Below are positions 44,695-52,913 of a stretch of 64,000 nucleotides of DNA, piece after piece. A program made the translations under genes and the position numbers. The DNA is taken from the NCBI GenBank assembly GCA_035470785.1, contig DATIQN010000042.1:1-64000 (forward strand), written 5' to 3'. Source of the stretch: Croceibacterium_B sp035470785. GTDB lineage: Bacteria > Pseudomonadota > Alphaproteobacteria > Sphingomonadales > Sphingomonadaceae. Numbering within the stretch: the first letter of the stretch is position 1; every line of letters begins with the position of its first letter. Below the pieces are notes generated by a model. That model made no database searches and was not told the DNA's origin. It worked only from the letters and a program-made list of their open reading frames with translations.

Positions 44695-44710
44695 GCTAAC
44701 GAGCGTTAGC
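44695..44710. promoter_or_regulatory. Palindromic operator upstream of the GH3 gene
   Basis: GCTAACGAGCGTTAGC is a perfect 7-bp inverted repeat with a two-base centre, 14 bp before the GH3 ATG. The AACG..CGTT core is of the LacI-family kind, so sugar-responsive repression is likely. No LacI gene is in the window. Confidence 0.6.
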
Positions 44711-44737
44711 GTTGCGCGGATTCCGTCCGCCGGTCAA

Positions 44738-46690
44738 TCAACCGCTCGGGTGGTAAAAATCATAGACCGTCTGCGCCACCGCCTCACTGACGCCGGGAGC
44801 CCGCTGCAGATCTTCGAGCGAGGCAGCGCGCACTCTCCCGGCAGTGCCGAAGTGCAGCAGGAGCGCACGTTTCCGCGCGGGGCCGATGCCGGGGATTTCG
44901 TCGAGCGGGCTGGCGCTGATCGCCCGGCTGCGCTTGGCGCGGTGGGCGCCGATGGCGAAGCGGTGGACTTCGTCGCGCAGGCGCTGGAGGTAGAACAGCA
45001 CCGGGCTGTTGGTTGGCAGCGTCTTCTCGCGGCCATCAGGGAAGTGGAACACCTCGCGCCCTTCGCGCCCGTGATGCGGGCCCTTGGCGATAGCGATCAG
45101 CGGCACGTCCTCGATGCCGAGGTCCTCGAGCGTGTCGCGCACCGAGGACATCTGCCCCTTGCCGCCGTCGATCAGCACCAGGCCGGGCCATGTGTCGCCG
45201 TCGCGGTCGGGGTCTTCTTCGAGCGCGCGGCCGAAGCGGCGACGCATGACCTCGCGCATCATGCCGAAGTCGTCGTCGGTCCGCGCCTCGCGGATATTGA
45301 ACTTGCGGTACTGGCCTTTGACGAACCCCTCGGGACCGGCGACAACCATCGCCCCCACAGCCTTCGTGCCCTGGATGTGGCTGTTGTCGTAGATTTCAAT
45401 GCGCCGCGGTTCTTCGGGCAGTTCGAGGAACTCGGTCAGTTCGCGCAGCGTCCGCGCCTGGGTGCCGGTCTCGGCGAGGCGCCGGTCGAGCGCCTCGCTG
45501 GCGTTGCGGCTGGCCTGTTCCACAAGCCGGCGGCGGTCGCCGCGCTGGGGCACGCTGATCGAAACGCGGTGTCCGGTGGCCTCGCACAGCGCTTCCTCGA
45601 CAAGTTCGCGCTCGAGCAACTCGCGGTCGACAAGGATCGTTCGCGGCGGCGGCACTTCCTCGTAGAATTGCATCAGCGCGCGTGCGAGCACCTCGGCCTC
45701 GGGCAAATCGGCGATGTGCGCGGGGAAGAAAGCGCGGTGGCCCCAGTTCTGCCCGCCGCGGATGAAGAACGCCTGGATCGCGATCTGCCCGCCCTTGACA
45801 GCGAGCGCGAAGATGTCGGCGTCGCCAACACCTTCGGCGTTGATCGCCTGGCTGCCCTGGATGAACGTCGCCGCGCGCAGCCGGTCGCGCAGCATCGCCG
45901 CGCTTTCGAAGTCGAGATTGGCCGAAGCCGCGGCCATCTGGCTTTCGATTTCCTTCTGCACCGCGCCCGACTTGCCGCCGAGAAAATCCTTCGCCTGCCG
46001 CACGAGCTCGCGATACCCCCCCTCGTCGATCCGACCCACGCACGGCGCCGAGCAGCGCTTGATCTGATAAAGCAGGCAAGGCCGGTCGCGACGGCTGAAA
46101 AAGCTGTTAGTACAGGACCTTAGTAGGAATAGCTTCTGCAGCGCATTAATTGTCGTGTTGACCGATCCGGCGCTGGCGAACGGACCGTAGTAATCGCCCT
46201 TGGCCTTCCTTGCCCCGCGGTGTTTCATGATCCGCGGGAAAGCGTGGTCGGCGCGCAGCAGAATGAAAGGAAAACTCTTATCATCGCGCAATAACACGTT
46301 GTAAGGTGGGCGAAATCGCTTGATCAACTGCGCCTCGAGCAGCAGCGCTTCGGCTTCCGAGTTCGTGGTAACGATTTCCATCGAGCGCGTCTGGCTGACC
46401 ATTCGCTGCAGCCGGCTCGAGAGGTTGGTCACCTGGCAGTAATTCGCCACCCGGTTCTTCAGCGCGCGCGCCTTGCCGACATAGAGCACGTCGCCGCGGG
46501 CATCGAGCATGCGGTAAACGCCGGGCTTGGGCTTGAGGGTCCGCACCGTCTCGCGGATCGCCTTCACCCCGGCCTCGATGTCGGGCTGCGACTCGCCCTT
46601 CACCGTGAAGGTCGCGCGATCCTCATTGAAGCGCTCGGCGCCCTTGGGGTGCGGCGGGGTTCCTGCGGGCGTGCGCGGCATTCGAGGCAC
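44738..46690 (-). CDS. uvrC: Excinuclease ABC subunit C
   Basis: A 650-residue UvrC making both incisions in nucleotide excision repair. The GIY-YIG domain shows PGVYRMLDARGDVLYVGKARALKNRVANY (about 57-85). Next are the CLLYQIKRCSAPCVGRI cysteine motif, a UVR helix pair (ANLDFESAAMLRDRLRA), and the RNase H-like domain with RIEIYDNSHIQGTKAVGAMV and LVLIDGGKGQ. Helix-hairpin-helix motifs ending with IPGIGPARKRALLLHFGTAGRVRAASLEDLQRAPGVSE-type sequence close it. The N-terminus (about 40 residues before the domain) is longer than in E. coli, and an internal start is possible. Confidence 0.96.
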   Translation of the reverse strand: MPRMPRTPAGTPPHPKGAERFNEDRATFTVKGESQPDIEAGVKAIRETVRTLKPKPGVYRMLDARGDVLYVGKARALKNRVANYCQVTNLSSRLQRMVSQTRSMEIVTTNSEAEALLLEAQLIKRFRPPYNVLLRDDKSFPFILLRADHAFPRIMKHRGARKAKGDYYGPFASAGSVNTTINALQKLFLLRSCTNSFFSRRDRPCLLYQIKRCSAPCVGRIDEGGYRELVRQAKDFLGGKSGAVQKEIESQMAAASANLDFESAAMLRDRLRAATFIQGSQAINAEGVGDADIFALAVKGGQIAIQAFFIRGGQNWGHRAFFPAHIADLPEAEVLARALMQFYEEVPPPRTILVDRELLERELVEEALCEATGHRVSISVPQRGDRRRLVEQASRNASEALDRRLAETGTQARTLRELTEFLELPEEPRRIEIYDNSHIQGTKAVGAMVVAGPEGFVKGQYRKFNIREARTDDDFGMMREVMRRRFGRALEEDPDRDGDTWPGLVLIDGGKGQMSSVRDTLEDLGIEDVPLIAIAKGPHHGREGREVFHFPDGREKTLPTNSPVLFYLQRLRDEVHRFAIGAHRAKRSRAISASPLDEIPGIGPARKRALLLHFGTAGRVRAASLEDLQRAPGVSEAVAQTVYDFYHPSG

Positions 46691-46768
46691 ATAGGCAATG
46701 CCGCGCCGTTCGTCATCCCGGCTCGGGTTCGCGCCCGGGCACGTGCGTCGGCGTGTGCAGCGCTTCGC

Positions 46769-49700
46769 TTAGAACAGCTTGCGGAACTCGACCTTGAACG
46801 ATCGGCCGGTCGGGTCGATCAGATACGGCTGGTAGCGCAACGGCACTTCGCCGTTCTGGTCGGTGACTTTCTGCCGCGCATCAAACAGGTTGGTCACGTT
46901 GAAGGACAGGCGCGTGTTCTTGAAGAACGGCGCCGCCTTGACCAGCTTCTGTTGCCGCCCGAGGTCGGCGAAGATCCGCAGATCGAGCGTGAACAGATCA
47001 CCGAAGTTCAGGTCGCTGCTGCCCGGCGCGCCGGTCCCGCTGACATGGGTGCCGCTCTTGTAGTTGCCGCTGAAGCGAAAGCCGAAGCCGTTGTAAAACA
47101 GGCCGCCCTCGGCGCTGAGCACATTGCGCGAGACGCCGCCGCCGGTCAGTGCGTCGCCGTGAAGCAGGTCGAGCGTTGGCCCGGCCGGCGAGACGATCAC
47201 GTTGTTGTCGAGTTCGATCGTGTCGCTCACCGAAACGTTCCAGCGCCCGCCGTTGCTGCCGCGGCCCCCGCCGGGGAAGAACCCGCCGCCACCACCACCG
47301 CCCGGGCCGCGGCCAGTGTTGCCGCCCGAATTGCCCCGCGGCGCAGTATTCGCGGCAACCTGGGGCGGCTGCCCGCCGTTCGCTGCCGGAGCCGCGCCAG
47401 GCGCCCGCTGACCCTGCTGCGCGCCGAATTGTGAGGGATCGACGCTGCAGATGCGCGTGCGGAACTGCGTCAGCCGTGCCGTATCGATCTTGCCGTCGGC
47501 GCCCTTGAAGCGATCGGCGACTTGCTGTGGCAAAGTCGCCGGATCGACCGTCTTGTCCGCCGGGCACAACGTCTGGCGCAGTTGCGCGAAGCCTTGCGGA
47601 TTGAAACCCGCGCCGCCGGCGCCGTTGCACACCCGATCGTGCAATTCCTTCATCTTCGCCGGATCGGCCTTGCCGTCGGGTCCGGTCAGGCGCGTACGCA
47701 TCTGTTCGGGCAGTTGCGACATGTCTGGCATGCCGCCGTCGGGCGCGCACAGCTTCTGCCGGAAGGCGGCAAAGGCCTGGGGATTGAAGTTGCCTCCACC
47801 GCCGGGAGCACCGTTCGCGCCGCCCCCGGGACCGCCGGGGCCACCGAAGAAGAAACCACCAGGGGGAGGCCCGCCTGCCCGGCCCGGAGGCCCGCCGCCT
47901 TCCGGCGCGCCCGGCGGAGGTCCGCCGGCGAAGCCGCCGCTTGGAGGAGGACCGCCGCCGAAGCCACCGCCGCCACCGCCCTGCTGCTTGCCGATCCGGC
48001 CCGACAGGTTAATGCCGATGCGCAGGCGTGACGAGTTTTCCTTGTAGAAGGTCACCGGCCGCTCATCGATTGCGACCAGGTTGCCGTAAGCGTCGCGCGT
48101 GACCCGCGAAGGGAACGCCGCTTCGATTTCGGGCGTCAGCACCGGGAACGACGCAGAGACGTTGTTCGACCGGTTGCGGAAGTATTCGAGCTGGATCGTC
48201 GAGCGATCGAAGATCGGCAGCTGGTAAGCGAGCGCGAGCTTGAGGTCGCGCTGCGTTTCCTGCTTGAGGGCCGGATTGCCGCCGGTCGTGACGTTGGCAA
48301 GGACGGTCTGCCCGTTGGTGAAGTCGTAGACCGGAACGTTGTAGTTGACGATCGTCGGCGCACCGAGCTGGCTCAGGCTTGGAGCGGCATCGCGCACGAT
48401 GTAGCTCGCCTGGGCGTTCAGCTTCTCGGTGATACCCCAGTTGAGCCCGGCGCTCCAGTTGGTCAACGTCCCGAAGTCCGACAGATGGTCGAGTCCGGCG
48501 CTGAAATTTGCGGTGATGTCGCCGATGCCGGCGAGAACATCGTTGCGGCGGCTGGTGATCGGCAGCGAGAGATTCACTCCACCATTAAGGTCGCCGCGCG
48601 TCAGCTTGGTGCTCACGCCCGGATGGCGCGTGTCGTGGCTGTCGATCTGGTTCCAGTCGAACCCGGCATCGAGCGTTACAGAGGCGTCGCCTGCCGGAAG
48701 GTGGATCGGATGCCCGATCGCGGTGAACTTGCTCGATCCAGTGGTCGTCTTGCTTTCGGCGGTGTCGTGACCGGGGTAACTCACGCCTGTGATCGGAGCG
48801 TCTAGCGCGAGGGTTCCGGCAGCGGCGGCCGCCACCAGCGCCGTGACGTCGGCCTGCCTGTCGATCTTGCTCGTGCTGTCGGCTTGGCTCGCGTCGATCG
48901 TACCCGTGAGCTGCCAATCGCCGGCATGCGCGTTGAGCGTGCTGCCGAACGAGAGGGTGTCGGTCCGGGTACGGCTGGCGAGGGGAAATTCGGTACCGAA
49001 TGTCCGCAGCGCGGTGGCGCCGAACGGATCGGTCAGGAACACCGTGTTGAGGCCTGAATACGAGAGGTTGTCGGTCCGCTCCGCGGTGCCGTTGAGCGAC
49101 AGCGAGGCGCCTGCGTCGCCGATTCCGTGAGTCCAGTTGCCGGTCAGCTGGTAATCGGTGTTCTGCGAAACGAGCGTGCGGAACTGCGCCGGATCGGGAT
49201 CGGTCGGATAGGTCGGAACGACCGTCTGGATGAGGTCCCGCTCGGCTTCGGTCAGAGGCGTGGTGTGATTGAGCTTGAGATCGAAGTTGAGCCGGTTCTT
49301 GCCGGCGATATTGAGATAAGTGCCCTGGAGCCCTTCGGTCGAGGTGCCGCCATCGAACGGCTGACCGTACTGCGCCTCGATGCTCCGACTGGTGAAGTTG
49401 TCCTTGAGGATGAAGTTGATCACCCGCTGATCGGGCGGGAATCCATACTTCTGCGCGACTTCCTCGGGCAGGACCTGGACCGTCTTGATCGCTTCCGGCG
49501 GAAATGACTGCATCTCGCGGAAGCTCGAAACGCGCAGGCCGTTGACGAGGAACACGGGCCGGCCGCTGCCGCGCCCGCGCCCGCTGCCGATTTCGGTCGA
49601 GAGCTGCTGCACAAGGTCTGCGAGCGAGCTGGCGCCGTAGGAGGCAATGTCCTGCTCGTTGAGCTCGATGATCGGCGGCTGCGGCGCTTGGACCGCGCCG

Positions 49701-49885
49701 CGCAGCGCCGTGGCGATAACTACGATCTGGTTGGCGTCGTCGTTCGAATTAGCGGTCTGGTCGACGACCGGAGGCGTAGCCTGCTGCGCAGTCTGCTGAT
49801 CAGCCGGCGGCGGATCCGCTGCAGCCGCGGGAAACGCCAGCGCCGCCGCGATCGCTACAGAGCTGGTGGCAAGGAGAATGCGCAA
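46769..49885 (-). CDS. TonB-dependent receptor with Gly/Pro-rich, Cys-repeat insertion
   Basis: A 1038-residue outer-membrane receptor. A signal peptide (about 1-22) and a linker precede the plug (about 50-165: ASLADLVQQLSTEIGSGRGRGSGRPVFLVNGLRV-type, then PPEAIKTVQVLPEEVAQKYGFPPDQRVINFIL-type). The barrel ends in FKVEFRKLF with the terminal Phe. Between barrel strands, residues about 635-877 hold a Gly/Pro-rich stretch (to about 699), two 61-residue repeats, then another Gly-rich linker. The ligand is unknown. It is divergent from infA and has no sigma/anti-sigma gene beside it. The Gly-rich linkers are a known habit of sphingomonad receptors; the Cys repeats I do not recognise. Confidence 0.9.
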   Translation of the reverse strand: MRILLATSSVAIAAALAFPAAAADPPPADQQTAQQATPPVVDQTANSNDDANQIVVIATALRGAVQAPQPPIIELNEQDIASYGASSLADLVQQLSTEIGSGRGRGSGRPVFLVNGLRVSSFREMQSFPPEAIKTVQVLPEEVAQKYGFPPDQRVINFILKDNFTSRSIEAQYGQPFDGGTSTEGLQGTYLNIAGKNRLNFDLKLNHTTPLTEAERDLIQTVVPTYPTDPDPAQFRTLVSQNTDYQLTGNWTHGIGDAGASLSLNGTAERTDNLSYSGLNTVFLTDPFGATALRTFGTEFPLASRTRTDTLSFGSTLNAHAGDWQLTGTIDASQADSTSKIDRQADVTALVAAAAAGTLALDAPITGVSYPGHDTAESKTTTGSSKFTAIGHPIHLPAGDASVTLDAGFDWNQIDSHDTRHPGVSTKLTRGDLNGGVNLSLPITSRRNDVLAGIGDITANFSAGLDHLSDFGTLTNWSAGLNWGITEKLNAQASYIVRDAAPSLSQLGAPTIVNYNVPVYDFTNGQTVLANVTTGGNPALKQETQRDLKLALAYQLPIFDRSTIQLEYFRNRSNNVSASFPVLTPEIEAAFPSRVTRDAYGNLVAIDERPVTFYKENSSRLRIGINLSGRIGKQQGGGGGGFGGGPPPSGGFAGGPPPGAPEGGGPPGRAGGPPPGGFFFGGPGGPGGGANGAPGGGGNFNPQAFAAFRQKLCAPDGGMPDMSQLPEQMRTRLTGPDGKADPAKMKELHDRVCNGAGGAGFNPQGFAQLRQTLCPADKTVDPATLPQQVADRFKGADGKIDTARLTQFRTRICSVDPSQFGAQQGQRAPGAAPAANGGQPPQVAANTAPRGNSGGNTGRGPGGGGGGGFFPGGGRGSNGGRWNVSVSDTIELDNNVIVSPAGPTLDLLHGDALTGGGVSRNVLSAEGGLFYNGFGFRFSGNYKSGTHVSGTGAPGSSDLNFGDLFTLDLRIFADLGRQQKLVKAAPFFKNTRLSFNVTNLFDARQKVTDQNGEVPLRYQPYLIDPTGRSFKVEFRKLF
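47447..47788 (-). repeat. Two tandem 61-residue Cys-pair repeats inside the TonB receptor
   Basis: Repeat 1 (residues 700-760) and repeat 2 (from 761 to C813) share FNPQ-F--(F/L)RQ-LC, LP-Q, a DGK-D core (737-741 and 797-801) and a final Cys. The cysteine pairs are C713/C753 and C774/C813, spaced 40 and 39, so one disulfide per repeat is likely. The unit lies in an extracellular or periplasmic loop of the barrel. Confidence 0.7.
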
Positions 49886-49993
49886 ACCGGTTACCTTCTC
49901 GAGACTTCAACGACTATTCCCCCGGGGCGCGCCTATGTCCGGACATTGTCAACCGAGCAAGCCGGCGGTGGTAATAAAGTGTCGCAATGTATG

Positions 49994-50007
49994 GCGAGTT
50001 AACTCGC
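49994..50007. promoter_or_regulatory. Perfect palindrome between the TonB receptor and infA
   Basis: GCGAGTTAACTCGC is a perfect 14-bp palindrome in the 206-bp divergent region, about 110 bp from the receptor start and 85 bp before infA. It may be an operator for the receptor. No other strong signal is visible there. Confidence 0.45.
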
Positions 50008-50091
50008 GTCCGACGGGCGAGGCTTCCCTTTTGTTCCGCCCGCCGCTATGCGCCCGGCCAGCAAAAAGCACGAAGGCGGATATCGATCCTT

Positions 50092-50337
50092 ATGGCCAAA
50101 GAAGAACTCCTCGAAATGCGCGGGAAGGTAGTCGAGCTGCTACCCAACGCGATGTTCCGGGTTGAGCTCGAAAACGGCCACAAGATCATCGGTCACACCG
50201 CCGGCAAGATGCGCAAGAACCGTATTCGCGTGCTCGTCGGTGACGAGGTGCTGGTTGAACTCACGCCCTACGACCTGTCCAAGGGCCGCATCACCTACCG
50301 TTTCATGCCCGGCCGGGGCGGCCCGGGGCCGCAATAG
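50092..50337 (+). CDS. infA: Translation initiation factor IF-1
   Basis: An 81-residue IF-1 (OB fold). It has AKEELLEMRGKVVELLPNAMFRVELENGHKIIGHTAGKMRKNRIRVLVGDEVLVELTPYDLSKGRITYR-type sequence in order, the complete family pattern, plus a short Gly/Pro-rich tail (PGRGGPGPQ). It starts the chain infA-maf-RNase-yacG. The ATG at 50092 is preceded by a weak site (GAAGGCGGATATCGATCCTT region). Confidence 0.96.
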   Translation: MAKEELLEMRGKVVELLPNAMFRVELENGHKIIGHTAGKMRKNRIRVLVGDEVLVELTPYDLSKGRITYRFMPGRGGPGPQ

Positions 50338-50349
50338 CGGCCTAGGCGC

Positions 50350-50925
50350 TTGGGCGTCCCTTCACTCATCCTCGCATCGGCCAGTCCGCGGCGTCGTGGA
50401 TTGCTAGCCCGACTGGGGATCGAGCCGGCGCGCGTGGTCCATGCCGACATCGACGAAAAGCCGCGGAAGGCCGAATTGCCGCGCGACTATGCGCTGCGGA
50501 TGGCACGCGAAAAGGCCGAAGCCGCCGCCGATGCTGAGGCGCACGTGCTCGCCGGCGACACGGTCGTCGCCGTGGGGCGTCGCATCCTGCCTAAGGCTGA
50601 GGACGAAGCGACCGCGCGCGAGTGCCTCGAGTTGCTTTCCGGCCGCCGCCATCGCGTGCTCTCGGCGGTCGCCCTGCGCGCGCCCGACGGTACGTTGCGC
50701 GAAAGGCTGAGCGAAACCTCAGTCCGCTTCAAACGCCTCTCGGCCGACGAGATAACCGCCTACCTCGCCAGTGACGAATGGCACGGCAAGGCCGGCGGCT
50801 ATGGCATCCAAGGCCGCGCCGAGGGCCTGATCGCGTGGATCTCGGGCAGTCACTCCGCCGTGGTCGGGCTCCCGCTTTTCGAGACCCGCGCGCTGCTCAA
50901 AACCGCGGGGTTCGCGCTTGGCTGA
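50350..50925 (+). CDS. maf: Maf-family nucleotide pyrophosphatase
   Basis: A 191-residue Maf/HAM1-like pyrophosphatase that removes non-canonical or modified nucleotides. It starts LILASASPRRRGLLARLG and contains DIDEKP, VLAGDTVVAVGRRILPKAED and GGYGIQGRAEGLIAWISGSHSAVVGLPL. It begins with TTG, 12 bp after infA, and its stop overlaps the RNase-like gene by 8 bp. The YhdE-type or YceF-type specificity cannot be told with certainty. Confidence 0.92.
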   Translation: MGVPSLILASASPRRRGLLARLGIEPARVVHADIDEKPRKAELPRDYALRMAREKAEAAADAEAHVLAGDTVVAVGRRILPKAEDEATARECLELLSGRRHRVLSAVALRAPDGTLRERLSETSVRFKRLSADEITAYLASDEWHGKAGGYGIQGRAEGLIAWISGSHSAVVGLPLFETRALLKTAGFALG

Positions 50926-51877
50926 GTGGTTGATCGAGCAAGGCATCGGCGAGGAGCGCGCGCTGCTCGTCGAGGACGACGAGGTAATTGCCGCCAGGCT
51001 GCATTGGCCGAACGGCTTGGCCGCCGGGCAAGTCGAGGACGCGGTTCTGGCGCAGTTCGACCCCGCCCGCCGGCGCGGCATGGCGCACTTTGCCAACGGC
51101 GAGGACGCGCTGGTCGACCGCCTGCCCGCCGGCAGCCGCGAGGGTGCGCCGATCCGGCTCGAGGTGACCCGCGCCGCGATCGCCGAGCGCGGGCGGTTCA
51201 AGCGGGCCCAGGCTCGGCCGAGCGACGCGCCGCCGCGCGGCGCGCCGTCGCTCGCTGAATCGCTGACCGGGCAAGTCGTCAGGCGCTTTCCGACAGGCGC
51301 GTGGGAAGATGTCTGGGCCGAAGCCTGGGCGGGCGAAGTCGTATTCGCGTCCGGCTCGCTCCAGTTCTCGGTCACTCCGGCGATGACCTTGGTCGATATC
51401 GACGGCGTCTTGGCCCCGGCCGCGCTCGCGCGCGAGGCCGTCGTTCCACTCGCGCAGGCCATTCGCCGGTTCGACCTCGGCGGCGCGATCGGCATCGATT
51501 TCCCGAGCCTCGAACGCAAGGAGGATCGCCGCGCCGTCGATGCGGCACTCGACGAGGCGCTTCGCAACTGGCCGCACGAGCGCACGGCGATGAACGGGTT
51601 CGGCTTCGTCCAACTCGTCGCGCGGCTCGAACGGCCGTCGCTGTTGCATCGCCTGGCCTTGTCCCGCGCCGCAGCCGCCGCGCGGATGCTGCTGCGCCGC
51701 GCCGAGCACGTCGAAGAACCCGGCGCGCTGCTGCTCACCGCCCACCCGGCGGTGGCGGCCAAGCTGTCCGACGACTGGCTTGCCGAACTGGCGCGGTGGA
51801 GCGGGCGCGAAGTGCGGCTGGCGAGCGATCGCAGTCTTGCGCTCGACGGCGGCTTCGCGCAGGCAGTGGCGCGATGA
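50918..51877 (+). CDS. Ribonuclease E/G-like protein lacking the S1 domain
   Basis: A 319-residue protein resembling only the catalytic part of RNase E/G. The acidic metal site is preserved: TLVDIDG with D160 and D162, and GIDFPSLERKED with D194. The S1 RNA-binding domain and the zinc-link cysteines of full RNase E/G are absent. Short forms of this kind sit between maf and yacG in many alphaproteobacteria. It starts with TTG inside the end of maf, and its stop overlaps yacG as ATGA. Nuclease activity is inferred from the kept aspartates. Confidence 0.83.
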   Translation: MAEWLIEQGIGEERALLVEDDEVIAARLHWPNGLAAGQVEDAVLAQFDPARRRGMAHFANGEDALVDRLPAGSREGAPIRLEVTRAAIAERGRFKRAQARPSDAPPRGAPSLAESLTGQVVRRFPTGAWEDVWAEAWAGEVVFASGSLQFSVTPAMTLVDIDGVLAPAALAREAVVPLAQAIRRFDLGGAIGIDFPSLERKEDRRAVDAALDEALRNWPHERTAMNGFGFVQLVARLERPSLLHRLALSRAAAAARMLLRRAEHVEEPGALLLTAHPAVAAKLSDDWLAELARWSGREVRLASDRSLALDGGFAQAVAR

Positions 51878-52038
51878 ACAAGGCCTGCCCGATCTGCCGC
51901 AAGCCGCGCTCGGAGAAGTACGCGCCATTCTGCTCGGCGCGCTGCCGCGACCGCGATCTCGCCAACTGGTTCAACGAGGGTTACGCGGTTCCCGGCCCTC
52001 CGGCCGACCCCGAAGAGATCGTCCGCGAGGAGGATTGA
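51874..52038 (+). CDS. yacG: DNA gyrase inhibitor YacG
   Basis: A 54-residue zinc-ribbon protein. Ligands are C5-x2-C8 and C20-x3-C24 (CPICRK ... FCSARCRDRDLANWFNEGY), the exact YacG pattern. YacG binds GyrB and inhibits gyrase. It overlaps the RNase-like gene as ATGA and is 87 bp before tRNA-Phe. Confidence 0.93.
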   Translation: MNKACPICRKPRSEKYAPFCSARCRDRDLANWFNEGYAVPGPPADPEEIVREED

Positions 52039-52125
52039 TATCCACTCTTGCCAAGCGAAGCCTCGAACGCCATAGGCGCGCTTCCAAGCCGCTCGCGGGC
52101 CTGAACAGGCCGCCGTCGCAGCGAT

Positions 52126-52201
52126 GCCCAGGTAGCTCAGTTGGTAGAGCATGCGACTGAAAATCGCAGTGTCGGTGGTTCGATCCCGCCCCTGGGCACC
52201 A
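52126..52201 (+). tRNA. tRNA-Phe (GAA)
   Basis: A 76-nt tRNA with acceptor stem GCCCAGG/CCTGGGC, D loop AGCTCAGTTGGTAGAGC, and anticodon stem TGCGA/TCGCA with loop CTGAAAA (anticodon GAA at 52159-52161). The T arm GGTTCGATCC region and an encoded CCA complete it. Confidence 0.97.
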
Positions 52202-52299
52202 CTGCCTTTCGGCTTCCCACACAAATGTTGGTTCCCAGTCGCGCAGGCGCGCGCTAGGCCATGCTGCGCAACGACCTTCAACCCGAAAGGACCCCACAG

Positions 52300-52902
52300 A
52301 TGGCCCGCATCATCGTGCTCTACTACTCATCGTACGGACATCTCGCCCGTATGGCCGACGCCGTGGCCGAAGGCGTTCGCGAGGCGGGGCATGAATGCGA
52401 CGTCATGCGCGTGGCCGAAACGGCGCCGCCCGAAGTCGCCGCCGCCGCCGGTTTCCAGAAGGACGAGAGTCACCCCCAAATCGAAGGGCCAAACAAGCTC
52501 ACCGAATACGACGGCATCATCGTCGGCGCGCCGACCCGCTTCGGCCGCATGTCGAGCCAGATGGCCGCATTCTGGGATCAGGCCGGCGGGCTGTGGTTCA
52601 CCGATGCGCTGGTGAACAAGGTCGGCGCCGCCTTCACCTCCACCGCCGCCCAGCATGGCGGCCAGGAGACGACGCTGTTCTCGATCCTGACCAACCTCAT
52701 GCACATGGGCTGCGTGCTCGTGGGCCTCGACTATGCCTTCAAGGAGCAGAACGGGGTCGACGTGGTTCGCGGCGGCTCCCCTTACGGTGCGACGACGATC
52801 GCCAATAACGATGGTTCGCGGATGCCGAGCGATGTCGATCTCGCCGGCGCGAAGTACCTCGGCCGGCGGGTGGCGGAGACGGCGGCCAAGCTCAGCGCTT
52901 AG
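52300..52902 (+). CDS. wrbA: NAD(P)H:quinone oxidoreductase WrbA
   Basis: A 200-residue flavodoxin-like quinone reductase. FMN-binding elements are LYYSSYGHLARMADAVAEGVREAG, GAPTRFGRMSSQMAAFWDQAGGLW, TSTAAQHGGQETTLFSILTNLMHMG and GGSPYGATTIANNDGSRMPS. It reduces quinones by two electrons and may limit oxidative stress. The ATG at 52300 follows GAAAGGACCCCAC. It lies 98 bp after the tRNA and converges with the GNAT gene 11 bp away. Confidence 0.95.
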   Translation: MARIIVLYYSSYGHLARMADAVAEGVREAGHECDVMRVAETAPPEVAAAAGFQKDESHPQIEGPNKLTEYDGIIVGAPTRFGRMSSQMAAFWDQAGGLWFTDALVNKVGAAFTSTAAQHGGQETTLFSILTNLMHMGCVLVGLDYAFKEQNGVDVVRGGSPYGATTIANNDGSRMPSDVDLAGAKYLGRRVAETAAKLSA

Positions 52903-52913
52903 CCGCCGCTCAT

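Noticed and set aside
43100..46123. A 1007-codon open frame on the plus strand opposite the GH3 and uvrC genes
   Set aside because: It runs antisense to two clear genes, has Arg/Gly-rich shadow composition and no recognisable domain. Such frames are common in GC-rich DNA.
47447..47788. EF-hand calcium sites in the receptor repeats (DGK-D)
   Set aside because: The loop lacks the full 12-residue pattern and the final Glu, so I keep only the Cys repeat description.
47790..47984. DNA-level microsatellite in the Gly/Pro-rich part of the receptor
   Set aside because: The GGT/CCG-type words vary in sequence and length; the repeat is in amino acid composition, not an exact DNA repeat.
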